Below, piece after piece: positions 6,250 through 12,642 of a stretch of DNA of 12,642 bases. The notes below the pieces were generated by a model. It did not search any database. It was not told where the DNA came from and saw only the letters and a program-made list of their open reading frames with translations. The number at the start of each line of letters is the position of its first letter. Within the stretch, counting starts at the first letter, position 1. Where the stretch lies: assembly GCA_050699055.1 (NCBI GenBank), contig JBOHCT010000130.1, positions 1 through 12,642 on the forward strand, written 5' to 3'. This DNA comes from JBOHCT01 sp050699055. Lineage in GTDB: Bacteria; Actinomycetota; Actinomycetes; Streptosporangiales; JBOHCT01. A program made the translations under genes and the position numbers.

Positions 6250-7620
6250 ATGCCGAGTCGAGTCCGACGAAGATCGTTTGTTGCACTCATCGTGTCACTG
6301 ACGGCACTGGCCAGCGCCTGTACAGGGGCCGCAGAACAGCAGCGTGGCCAAGACGAGAGCAGTCCGGGGAAGGTGACGATCACCGTCGCCGACTGGCACC
6401 TCTCAGAGGAGGTATGGGGCAAATCGCTGAAGCAAGCGTTTGCAAGATTCGAAGAGCAGCACCCGGACATCAACATCAAGCCCAGCGTTGTGTCGTACGC
6501 GGATGCGGAGACCCGCTACTCCACCCAGATCAAGGCGGGGAAGGGACCGGACGTCTTCCACCTGCACGGATCTATCGTGCCATTCGCCAGCAGGGAGTAT
6601 CTCCAGCCCCTGGACAAGCGGGTGGCCTCGTCCGGAGGCGACAGCTTCGTCGGGCAGTGGTACCCGAAGGTCATCGAGCAGCTCCAGGTTGACGGCACGC
6701 TCTACGCGCTGCCGGGCGACTTCATGGCGATGACCATGTTCTACAACAAGCGGATGCTCAAGGAGGCGGGGCTGTCCGCGACGGACCTCCCCGACACGTG
6801 GGCGGAGTGGAGGGAGTACGCCAAGGCCCTCAACAGGCCGGACCAGGGGCAGTGGGCCTTCGGCACGATCGGCTCCATCACGCCCGGTTTCGTGCTTCGG
6901 GTAGCGCCGGTGTTCCTCAGCCACGGGGCGCGGTTCTTCAACGAGGACGGCACCTGCTCGGCGCTGAACACATCCGAGGCCCGCAAGGCCTTCACCTTCC
7001 TCGTCGGCCTGGTACGGGACGGCTACGTGCCTCCCGGTGTGACCTCGAAGGACGCGGGCAAGGTCCGTGAGCAGATGGCGAACAAGCAGATCGCGATGGC
7101 GTTCGGGGCCGGCTGGACCCCGCCGATCGTGGACGCCCTCAACCCGGACCTGGACGCGTTCGACACGCTCGTCACCGCCCCGGTCCCGGTGGACCCGCGG
7201 GCCGACCCGGAGAAGCCGACGACCGCATGGCTGTCGTGGTGGGCGATGAACCCCAACACCGAGCATCAGAAACAGGCGTGGGAGGTGATGCGGTTCATCA
7301 CGAGCCAGCGGACCCAGCAGGAGTTCTTCGAGGACAACCGGGTGCTCTCCTCGCGCATCGACGTGTCGGGCGCGCGGGACGGGGGCGGGCCGAAGGGTTA
7401 CAAGCCGCTGGTGACCGACAAGTTCGACAAGGTCATCGCGAGCCAGATACCGAACGCGAGGTTCCTGCCGAAGATCCCTGAGCTGTCGCAGGCTCTCGAG
7501 ATCATCAACACCCAGACGCAGCGCGCCTATACCGGCGAGGCGGCTCCGATGGAGGCGCTGCGCAGCGCCCATGAGCAGCTCAACCAGCTGCTCGGCGGCA
7601 GCGACTGCCCCGCCTTCTAG
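6250..7620 (+). CDS. Sugar ABC transporter substrate-binding lipoprotein (SBP family 1, CUT1)
   Basis: A 456-residue family 1 extracellular solute-binding protein. The N-terminus has basic residues (RVRRR), a hydrophobic core and ALASAC, so Cys24 is the probable lipidated residue after signal peptidase II cleavage; the Ala at -3 is slightly atypical. The mature protein begins VTITVADWHLSEEVWG and has landmarks of MalE-like binding proteins: AFARFEEQHPDINIKPS, QIKAGKGPDVFHLHGS, GTLYALPGDFMAMTMFYNKRML, and PDTWAEWREYAKALN. It should bind a sugar or oligosaccharide outside the membrane and pass it to the two permeases that follow. Ligand identity cannot be told; several Trp residues would suit stacking against sugar rings. 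GGGAG 10 nt upstream supports the ATG. It is the first gene behind the LacI-type promoter/operator. A weak second operator-like site lies inside it at 6432-6443. Confidence 0.92.
   Translation: MPSRVRRRSFVALIVSLTALASACTGAAEQQRGQDESSPGKVTITVADWHLSEEVWGKSLKQAFARFEEQHPDINIKPSVVSYADAETRYSTQIKAGKGPDVFHLHGSIVPFASREYLQPLDKRVASSGGDSFVGQWYPKVIEQLQVDGTLYALPGDFMAMTMFYNKRMLKEAGLSATDLPDTWAEWREYAKALNRPDQGQWAFGTIGSITPGFVLRVAPVFLSHGARFFNEDGTCSALNTSEARKAFTFLVGLVRDGYVPPGVTSKDAGKVREQMANKQIAMAFGAGWTPPIVDALNPDLDAFDTLVTAPVPVDPRADPEKPTTAWLSWWAMNPNTEHQKQAWEVMRFITSQRTQQEFFEDNRVLSSRIDVSGARDGGGPKGYKPLVTDKFDKVIASQIPNARFLPKIPELSQALEIINTQTQRAYTGEAAPMEALRSAHEQLNQLLGGSDCPAF
6432..6443. promoter_or_regulatory. Possible secondary LacI-type operator inside the binding-protein gene
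   Basis: GCAAGCGTTTGC is a 12-bp inverted repeat with one mismatched pair and a central CG. It shares the CAAGCG half-site with the primary operator 287 bp upstream (centre to centre). A second intragenic site could support DNA looping, but the bases also encode KQAFA, so chance is quite possible. Confidence 0.25.
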
Positions 7621-7628
7621 GACGGTCC

Positions 7629-8582
7629 ATGGCTCGCGGCGCGTCAGCGCGAGACGAGGGACGGTCACCCGACGCGGCGGCCGCACCCTCTGGGCGGGGC
7701 CGCGGCGTCGGTCGGCGTCGCCTTCTCCCGCTGTCCGCGGAGGATCGTCGGGGGTACGGGTTCGTCCTTCCAGCGACGATCATGCTGCTGCTCGTCCTCG
7801 CGTTCCCGATCGTGGTGGCGGTTGGGACGAGCTTCACCTCTCCCCACGGCGGGCTGACCGCGGGGAACTACGCGAGGCTGGCCCGGAGCACCGCCTTCCT
7901 CGGGTCGCTCACCGTCACGTTCGTCTTCGTGTTCGCGACCGTCGTCCTGCACCTGCTGCTCGGCGGCGCCGTCGCGTTCGCGCTCAACGCCGAGATCCGG
8001 GGTCGCCGGCTGTGGCGCGTGCTGATGATCCTGCCGTGGACAATGCCGGACGTGATCTCCGGCCTGGTCTGGAAGTTCATGTACGACCCCACAGCCGGGA
8101 TCATCAACGCGTTGCTCCGACAGGTGGGCATCATCCACGGTTACATCGAATGGTTGGGTAGCTCCACGCTGGCACTCGCCTCCGTGATTTTCGCGGACGC
8201 GTGGCGCGGCTATCCGTTCGTCATGCTCATCATTCTCGCCGGGCTACAAAGCACATCGCGGGAGCTGTCGGAGGCCGCGCGTGTGGACGGCGCCCGGTGG
8301 TGGCAGGAGCTGTGGCGGGTGACGCTCCCACAGCTGCGTAAGGTCATCCTGGTCGCGGTGGCGTTGGACACCATCTGGCAGTTCCGGCGCTTCGGGCTGG
8401 TGTACAACATGACCGGCGGCGGGCCGGGTGACGCGACGGAGATTCTGTCGCTGTTCATCTACAAGAACTACTTCAAGTTCTTCAACTACGAGTACGCGTC
8501 CGCCGTCGCCGTCACGCTGGCCGTCATCATGCTCGCACTCAGCATCCCCTACGTCTTCAGCGTCGTACGGAGAGAGCGATGA
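7629..8582 (+). CDS. Sugar ABC transporter permease, MalF/UgpA type
   Basis: A 317-residue integral membrane protein of the binding-protein-dependent transport family. After a polar, Arg-rich cytoplasmic N-terminus (1-42) come about six hydrophobic segments (roughly 44-66, 92-119, 128-147, 181-206, 236-250, 289-312). The EAA loop, EAARVDGARWWQELWRVTLP (215-234), is the coupling site for the ATPase and sits between the fourth and fifth segments as expected. The GGGPGDATEILSLFIY stretch is characteristic of MalF-type CUT1 permeases. It would form the channel as a heterodimer with the next gene product. It starts 8 nt after the binding-protein stop with a weak GGACGG, and its last bases overlap the next start by 4 nt (ATGA), a sign of translational coupling. 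A slightly later start cannot be excluded, because the first 30 residues are low-complexity. Confidence 0.9.
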   Translation: MARGASARDEGRSPDAAAAPSGRGRGVGRRRLLPLSAEDRRGYGFVLPATIMLLLVLAFPIVVAVGTSFTSPHGGLTAGNYARLARSTAFLGSLTVTFVFVFATVVLHLLLGGAVAFALNAEIRGRRLWRVLMILPWTMPDVISGLVWKFMYDPTAGIINALLRQVGIIHGYIEWLGSSTLALASVIFADAWRGYPFVMLIILAGLQSTSRELSEAARVDGARWWQELWRVTLPQLRKVILVAVALDTIWQFRRFGLVYNMTGGGPGDATEILSLFIYKNYFKFFNYEYASAVAVTLAVIMLALSIPYVFSVVRRER

Positions 8583-9439
8583 CACGCATGTTCAGAGGTA
8601 CGCGGCGACGGCGGGGCCGGCGGATCGGCGCGGCGATCGCGACCGTGTTCCTCGCACTGGTCCTGCTCTACAACATCACTCCTTTCGCCTGGATGGTCCT
8701 CACCTCGTTGAAGACCGGCTCCGAGGCGGTAAGGATCCCGCCGACCCTGTTTCCCGAGGACGTGACCTTCCGTGCGTACACGCAGATCCTCGTGTACGCG
8801 GACTTCGTCCGGTACTTCCTGAACAGCCTGGTCATCGCGCTGGGTACGGCGATCGTCTCCGCTGCCCTCGGGTCGCTGGCCGGGTACGGTTTCTCCCGGT
8901 TCGCCTTCCGCGGCCGCGCCGTTCTGCTCGCCGCGATCCTCGCCAGCCAGATGCTCCCCGGCGTCCTCCTCGTCGGTCCCTACTTCGAGGTGCTCAGCAG
9001 GGTTGGGCTCTACAACACCTACGTCGGGGTGATTCTCGCCTTCACGACGATCACCCTCCCTTTCAGCGCATGGATGATGAAGGGCTACACCGACAGCGTG
9101 CCCAGGGAGATCGACCAGGCCGCCGCCGTGGACGGATGCACCCCGTTGCGGGCGTACCTACGGGTGGTGCTGCCCCTCACCGCTCCGGGAGCCGTTGCCG
9201 CCCTCGCGTTCTCGTTCCTGCTGGCCTGGGGAGATCTGCTCTGGGTCCTGGTCCTTACCACCGGGAAGGACATGTCGACGCTGACGCTCGGCCTGACCCG
9301 GCTGGTGACCCAGTTTCGGACCGTGTGGCCACAGTTGATGGCCGGTTCCGTGATCGCGGTGGTCCCCTGTCTGGTGCTGTACACGTGGCTGCAGCGGTAC
9401 CTGGTCGCGGGCATGGCCTCGGGCGCGACGAAGGAGTGA
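8579..9439 (+). CDS. Sugar ABC transporter permease, MalG/UgpB-partner type
   Basis: A 286-residue MalG-type permease partner. A short Arg-rich N-terminus leads into hydrophobic segments at about 16-41, 80-104, 114-138, 146-166, 203-226 and 254-272. The EAA coupling motif reads QAAAVDGCTPLRAYLRVVLP (180-199), followed by the usual PGAVAALAF. YNITPFAWMVLTSLKT near the N-terminus and LAWGDLLWVLVL near residue 220 fit the family. The start overlaps the previous stop (ATGA). No ATP-binding gene follows; in streptomycetes and relatives several CUT1 importers share one multipurpose ATPase (MsiK), so the same is inferred here. The tail carries AAGGAG just before its stop, which served as the ribosome-binding site of the now-broken dehydrogenase gene. 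Confidence 0.9.
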   Translation: MTRMFRGTRRRRGRRIGAAIATVFLALVLLYNITPFAWMVLTSLKTGSEAVRIPPTLFPEDVTFRAYTQILVYADFVRYFLNSLVIALGTAIVSAALGSLAGYGFSRFAFRGRAVLLAAILASQMLPGVLLVGPYFEVLSRVGLYNTYVGVILAFTTITLPFSAWMMKGYTDSVPREIDQAAAVDGCTPLRAYLRVVLPLTAPGAVAALAFSFLLAWGDLLWVLVLTTGKDMSTLTLGLTRLVTQFRTVWPQLMAGSVIAVVPCLVLYTWLQRYLVAGMASGATKE

Positions 9440-9446
9440 AGCGAAC

Positions 9447-9545
9447 ATGACCCTGGCACTGACCGGCGCGGTGGCCCTGGTGACCGGCGGCGGCCTTCAT
9501 CACCTGAGGTCATGGACGTCAACGGCGGCCTACTGGATGGACTGA
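9447..9545 (+). pseudogene. Remnant of a short-chain dehydrogenase/reductase, internally deleted and frameshifted
   Basis: An ATG at 9447, with AAGGAG 10 nt upstream, opens MTLALTGAVALVTGGG, the first beta strand and TGGG turn of a classical SDR nucleotide-binding fold. About 200 codons are then absent: the next bases read FIT (frame starting 9496) and, after a net loss of 2 nt, GEVMDVNGGLLDGL (frame including 9506), the typical C-terminal SDR ending FITGEVxDVNGG. The start frame runs to a TGA at 9543-9545, encoding only 32 residues; the C-terminal frame stays open to 9586. So a full SDR gene (typically about 250 codons) once closed this operon and lost its interior plus 2 bp at the rear segment. 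The product cannot bind NAD(P) or catalyse anything. It suggests the imported substrate was originally oxidised by an SDR such as a polyol or sugar dehydrogenase. The match to both ends makes chance unlikely. Confidence 0.75.
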
Positions 9546-9570
9546 CTGAGCCGCGGAAAGGGTCGGTCTC

Positions 9571-9596
9571 GCCAGCCTGCCGGTAGGCCGGTTGGC
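9571..9596 (+). terminator. Putative hairpin terminator of the ABC operon
   Basis: A 26-nt inverted repeat pairs GCCAGCC with GGTTGGC (one G-U) and, past one mismatch, GCC with GGC inside, around a short loop. It follows the SDR remnant and precedes lacI by 50 bp. There is only a weak T-rich tail (GTTC). Read-through into lacI remains possible. Confidence 0.45.
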
Positions 9597-9646
9597 GTTC
9601 GTGAGCAGGCAGGGGGGACCGCCTACGGTCGCAGCGGAGGGGGCAC

Positions 9647-10642
9647 ATGGCGATAGGGATTCAGGATGTCGCGCGCGCGGCTGGGGTGCACATTTCGACC
9701 GTATCTCGCACGTTCTCCGCCCCTCACCTGGTGCGGGCGGAGACGCGGCGGCGGGTCATCGCGGTCGCCGAGGAGCTTGGGTACCGACCGAACCGCGCCG
9801 CCCGTTCACTCGCGACCGGCCGTACGCAAAACGTTGGGCTCGTGGTCGCCGACATCGGGAACCCTTATTTCCCACCCCTGATAAAGGCCGCACAGGCTCA
9901 GGCGGCGGCGCGGGACTATCACGTCTTTGTCGCCGACACCGACGAGGACCCACTGGTGGAGGAGGAGCTCGTGTATGCCCTCACCAAGCAGGTCGATGGC
10001 GTCCTCCTGGGCAGTCCACGGATGAGCAACCGTCGCGTCCGCGAACTCGCCGAGAACGTACCGCTCGTCGTCGTCAATCGACGGGTAAAGGGTGTGCCGG
10101 CGGTGCTCATGGATCTGAGAGCCGGCTCAAGGACCGCTGTCGAGCATCTGGCGGCGCTTGGGCACACCCGTCTGGCACTCCTGGTCGGTCCCACTGGCTC
10201 GTGGCTCAGCAGCGAAATGCGCCGGGGCGCGAACGCGGCGGCCCGCGCGCGGGACGTGACCATCACAGTCTTCGGACCGAGCTCGCCAACCGAGGCGGGT
10301 GGCGCCTCCGCGGCAGGCGAGATACTGCGTACGGGGGCCACGGGGGTGCTCGCGTACAACGACCTGATGGCCATCGGACTCGTCGAGGACCTCGATCGCC
10401 TCGGTGCTCGGGTGCCCGACGACGTGAGCGTCGTCGGGGTGGACGACATCGGCGCGAGCCGGCTGACCAGGCCCAAGTTGACCACCGTCGCCATGCCGAC
10501 CGCCGCCGCGGGCCGGACCGCCATCGACATTCTGTTGCAGCGTGCCGCGGACACAGGTCCGGGGACGGCGACCGTGGCCACGCTCGAGACGAGGTTCGTC
10601 GTCCGCGAGTCGTCGGCGGCCGTGCGGCGGTCGGGCGTCTGA
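9647..10642 (+). CDS. LacI-family transcriptional regulator
   Basis: A 331-residue protein with the full LacI architecture. Residues 4-23 form the helix-turn-helix (IQDVARAAGVHISTVSRTFS); 48-58 form the hinge helix with minor-groove Leu55 (RAARSLATGRT); 62 to about 320 form a periplasmic-binding-protein-like effector domain with landmarks GLVVADIGNPYF, VDGVLLGSP, LGHTRLALL, LAYNDLMAIGLVEDL and DDVSVVGVDDI. It should repress the upstream sugar importer when ligand is absent; the matching CAAGCGCTTG operator lies at 6142-6159. The effector is probably the imported sugar or a derivative. GGAGGGGG six nt before the ATG is a strong ribosome-binding site. Its own promoter is unclear: I see no second CAAGCG-type palindrome in 9440-9646, so self-control by the same motif is not supported. 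It converges with glcF, leaving 69 bp between stop codons. Confidence 0.93.
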   Translation: MAIGIQDVARAAGVHISTVSRTFSAPHLVRAETRRRVIAVAEELGYRPNRAARSLATGRTQNVGLVVADIGNPYFPPLIKAAQAQAAARDYHVFVADTDEDPLVEEELVYALTKQVDGVLLGSPRMSNRRVRELAENVPLVVVNRRVKGVPAVLMDLRAGSRTAVEHLAALGHTRLALLVGPTGSWLSSEMRRGANAAARARDVTITVFGPSSPTEAGGASAAGEILRTGATGVLAYNDLMAIGLVEDLDRLGARVPDDVSVVGVDDIGASRLTRPKLTTVAMPTAAAGRTAIDILLQRAADTGPGTATVATLETRFVVRESSAAVRRSGV

Positions 10643-10648
10643 CGGACC

Positions 10649-10679
10649 GAGTTGGGGAGAGCGAGAGTTGGGGAGAGCG
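10649..10679. repeat. Tandem 15-bp direct repeat between convergent genes
   Basis: GAGTTGGGGAGAGCG occurs perfectly at 10649-10663 and 10665-10679 with one base between (period 16). It lies in the gap between the lacI and glcF stop codons. It looks like a small tandem duplication; no hairpin or known binding motif is evident, and no clear terminator is seen in this gap. Confidence 0.8.
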
Positions 10680-10711
10680 CGCACGTTCAGACAGCTCACG
10701 GCCATCCCGCA

Positions 10712-12031
10712 TCAGGGCCCCGTCAGGACGTTGGCCGGCAGGCCGCGCAGGGACGCGTCGAGCACCTGTGCGATGTGCGCCGTCGCGACCGGCTTGCCTC
10801 GCCGTTTGGCTGTGGACGCGATCTGCATGAGGCAGCCCGGGTTCGCGGTGGTGAGGAGGTCCGCGCCGGTGGCGAGCACGTTCGCCGTCTTGCGGTCGCC
10901 CAGCTCGCGGGCGGGCTCGGGTTGGAGGATGTTGTAGACCCCCGCCGAGCCGCAGCAGATGTCGGGCTCCGCGATCTCGCGGACGGTGAGCTCGGGGATG
11001 TCGCCGAGCAGAGAGCGCGGCTGGGCCCGGATGCCTTGCGCGTGCGCGAGATGGCAGGCGTCGTGGTAGGCGACGGTCATCGGCAGCGGGTACCGCTCCG
11101 CGGCCGGGCCGAGCTCGTGCAGGAACTCGGCGAGGTCGCGGACCCTGCCCGCCAACTCGTCGGCCCTGGGGCCCCACGTGGGGTCGTCGCGGAGCAGGTT
11201 CGCGTACTCCTTCATGGCCGAGCCGCAGCCCGCCGCGTTGACGATCACCGTGTCGACGCCCGCCCGTTCGAACGTCTCGACGGCCCGCCGGGCGAAGCCT
11301 GCCGCCTCCTGCTCCCGGCCGGCGTGCAGCGACAGGGCACCGCAGCAGCCCTGCGTACGGGGGATGACGACGTCGCAGCCCTCCAGCGCGAGTACGCGCG
11401 CGGTCGCGGTGTTGACCTCGGGGAAGAACGCGCCCTGCACGCAGCCGGTGAGCATCCCGACGGTGGCCCGGCGCGGCCCGCGCGCGGTCACCCGTTCGGG
11501 CAGGCGGGGAGCGGGTCCGAGGTCGGGCGCGAGCGACTCCATCGCGGCGAGGCTGGGGGAGAGGCGGTCGAGCAACCCGGTGCGGCGCACGAGGCGGGCG
11601 AGCCCGCCCCGCTGGTACGCCCGCAGCGGCCCGCGGAGCACGCGCAGCCGACGCTGGTACGGGAACGTCGCGAAGACCACCTCGCGGAGCAGCCGCTCCG
11701 TACGAGAGCGAGGATGGCGCCGCTCGACCTGCGCCCGCGTCGCCTCGATCAGCCGGTCGTACTGGACACCCGACGGGCACGCGGTGACGCAGGCCATGCA
11801 GCCCAGGCAGGCGTCGAAGTGCGACACCATCGCGTCGGTGAGCGCCTCGCCGTCGAGCCCCTCCTCCATGAGGTAGATGCGCCCGCGCGGCGAGTCCATC
11901 TCCTCGCCCCACAGCAGGTACGTCGGGCAGGTGGGCAGGCAGAACCCGCAGTGGACGCAGTCGTCGATGAGCTCCCGCTCCGGTGGGTGGTGGCTATCGA
12001 ACGCGGGCAGCGCGGGCTCCTGCGCGGTCAT
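10712..12031 (-). CDS. glcF: Glycolate oxidase iron-sulfur subunit GlcF
   Basis: The 439-residue protein carries two [4Fe-4S] ferredoxin motifs near its N-terminus: C25-x2-C28-x2-C31-x3-C35-P and C75-x2-C78-x2-C81-x3-C85-P. Two cysteine-rich CCG domains follow: the first with GCVQGAFFPEVN (Cys197), TQGCCGAL (229-230) and AAGCGS (269); the second with YHDACHLAHAQG (326), DICCGSAG (359-360) and NPGCLMQ (400). This order is diagnostic of GlcF, which passes electrons from the flavin subunits GlcD/GlcE to the respiratory chain during oxidation of glycolate (or related 2-hydroxy acids) to glyoxylate. ATG 12031 is chosen because GGAGGG lies 10 nt upstream; an in-frame TTG at 12052 would overlap glcE and sits beside that site. 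The 4-nt gap to the glcE stop, with the ribosome-binding site inside glcE, shows operon coupling. A LutA-type lactate subunit is the main alternative but is much shorter. Confidence 0.93.
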   Translation of the reverse strand: MTAQEPALPAFDSHHPPERELIDDCVHCGFCLPTCPTYLLWGEEMDSPRGRIYLMEEGLDGEALTDAMVSHFDACLGCMACVTACPSGVQYDRLIEATRAQVERRHPRSRTERLLREVVFATFPYQRRLRVLRGPLRAYQRGGLARLVRRTGLLDRLSPSLAAMESLAPDLGPAPRLPERVTARGPRRATVGMLTGCVQGAFFPEVNTATARVLALEGCDVVIPRTQGCCGALSLHAGREQEAAGFARRAVETFERAGVDTVIVNAAGCGSAMKEYANLLRDDPTWGPRADELAGRVRDLAEFLHELGPAAERYPLPMTVAYHDACHLAHAQGIRAQPRSLLGDIPELTVREIAEPDICCGSAGVYNILQPEPARELGDRKTANVLATGADLLTTANPGCLMQIASTAKRRGKPVATAHIAQVLDASLRGLPANVLTGP

Positions 12032-12035
12032 CTGG

Positions 12036-12642
12036 CTAGATCCCTCCGACAAAGCGTCCCGGGGCGAGGCGGTGCTCGGGGTCGAACTGGTCCTTCACGC
12101 GCCGCATCAGTGCGAGCCCCTTGGTCGGCCCCCATGGGTCGGCGGCCGCGCGTACGTCTCGCGGCGCGTGCAGCACGACGGCGGTGCCACCGTGGCGCGC
12201 GGCCACGCGCCGTGCCGTTTCGACGTAGGCGGCCGTGGCGGCGGGGGTGTCGGTGGCGTCGAGCCCCACGTGCAGGACGCCGGTGCCCGCCGACCCGCGC
12301 ACGTGAGCGGCGATGCCCGCGTCGGACGCGCCGCGGTCGAGGGCGTCGATGACGCGCGGCAGTCCGGCGATCTCGCTGGTGACCTTCACGAGCGTGTGAC
12401 CCGGGGGGTAGGCGCCCCACCACGGCGGGGGTGCGTCAGAGATCCCGGCCTCGCCGCCCAGCAGCCGGGCGGTGGCGTCCGCGCGGTCCCGCACGGCCGG
12501 CGCCACGCCCTCGACGAGGACCGCGACCCGCACCGGTCCCCCGGGCTCCTGGCGGTCGACCTCGATGGCGGTGGGGGCGAGCTGGGCGTGGATGACCGCG
12601 CGGGCCCGGTCGTGCGCGACGGTAGGGTCATCGGCCCAGGCC
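12036..12642 (-). CDS. glcE: Glycolate oxidase FAD-binding subunit GlcE, partial (C-terminal part)
   Basis: The frame enters from the right edge with 201 codons before a TAG at 12038-12036. Visible segments include VIHAQLAPTAIEVDR, VRVAVLVEGV near the centre of the FAD-linked oxidase C-terminal region, GVLHVGL, GTAVVLHAPRDVR, and the ending VKDQFDPEHRLAPGRFVGGI, a signature of this family (DP-x-LNPGRF). The PCMH-type FAD-binding domain would lie in the missing N-terminal part. The immediate downstream partner is glcF, which separates GlcE from other FAD-linked oxidases such as D-lactate dehydrogenase or GlcD; GlcE is the smaller flavin subunit. An internal GTG at 12533 is not the start, because coding clearly continues upstream to the edge. 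glcD is expected beyond the window, and the operon promoter lies outside, so regulation cannot be read here. Confidence 0.85.
   Translation of the reverse strand, partial: AWADDPTVAHDRARAVIHAQLAPTAIEVDRQEPGGPVRVAVLVEGVAPAVRDRADATARLLGGEAGISDAPPPWWGAYPPGHTLVKVTSEIAGLPRVIDALDRGASDAGIAAHVRGSAGTGVLHVGLDATDTPAATAAYVETARRVAARHGGTAVVLHAPRDVRAAADPWGPTKGLALMRRVKDQFDPEHRLAPGRFVGGI

Noticed and set aside
6219..6250. Leader peptide starting at TTG 6219 or GTG 6221 behind GGCGGAGGG
   Set aside because: The frame overlaps the binding-protein gene out of frame with no regulatory codon pattern or conserved motif; too weak to call.
6403..7686. 427-codon minus-strand frame opposite the solute-binding protein
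   Set aside because: It has no family motif, and the plus strand encodes a clear lipoprotein binding protein with operon spacing.
12032..12052. Earlier TTG start for glcF
   Set aside because: It would place the strong GGAGGG site inside the coding region and has no such site of its own; the ATG at 12031 fits better.
10263..12352. Two long frames (plus 10652-12352, minus 10263-11912) overlapping glcF
   Set aside because: Both are low-complexity Arg/Ala/Pro-rich shadows; the glcF frame carries all iron-sulfur and CCG motifs and a ribosome-binding site.

Overview
The window is very GC-rich, has strong G/C bias at third codon positions, short intergenic gaps, a sugar ABC operon without its own ATPase gene, and a haloalkane dehalogenase resembling mycobacterial ones. 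All this points to a chromosomal segment of a high-GC actinobacterium; the genus cannot be told. I see no tRNA, rRNA, CRISPR array, insertion sequence or phage gene. Assignments rest on reading translations and motifs by eye; no database search was run.

Layout. (1) 1-502, minus: 5' part of a MetE-like (cobalamin-independent methionine synthase II family) gene that runs off the left edge. (2) 645-1635, minus: a two-gene unit, an XRE-type repressor followed 4 nt later by a ClpP-like protein in which the catalytic Ser and His appear to be replaced. A perfect 6-bp inverted repeat with a 4-nt spacer overlaps the repressor start codon and probably marks a self-controlled, leaderless promoter. (3) 1736-5975, plus: three closely spaced genes, namely a large secreted alpha/beta-hydrolase-like protein with a GNSQGG elbow, a haloalkane dehalogenase (dhmA-type) with a readable catalytic triad, and a class A FAD-dependent monooxygenase. 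They may form a catabolic or detoxification unit. (4) 6107-9545, plus: a well-formed promoter (TTGACG, 17 nt, TAACAT) with an 18-bp near-palindromic LacI-type operator at the expected transcription start, then a CUT1-type ABC importer (lipoprotein solute-binding protein and two permeases, no ATPase) and the wreck of a short-chain dehydrogenase gene, of which only the first 16 codons and the frameshifted last 16 or so remain. (5) 9647-10642, plus: a LacI-family regulator, the obvious candidate to bind the operator at 6142-6159. (6) 10712-12642, minus and convergent with lacI: glcF and the 3' part of glcE, glycolate oxidase subunits; glcD is expected beyond the right edge.

Most noteworthy: the XRE plus apparently inactive ClpP-like operon; the internally deleted SDR gene at the end of the sugar operon; the clean LacI promoter/operator; and the secreted hydrolase, dehalogenase and monooxygenase cluster. 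None can be called a new system from sequence alone; the XRE/ClpP-like pair is the best candidate for uncharacterised biology.
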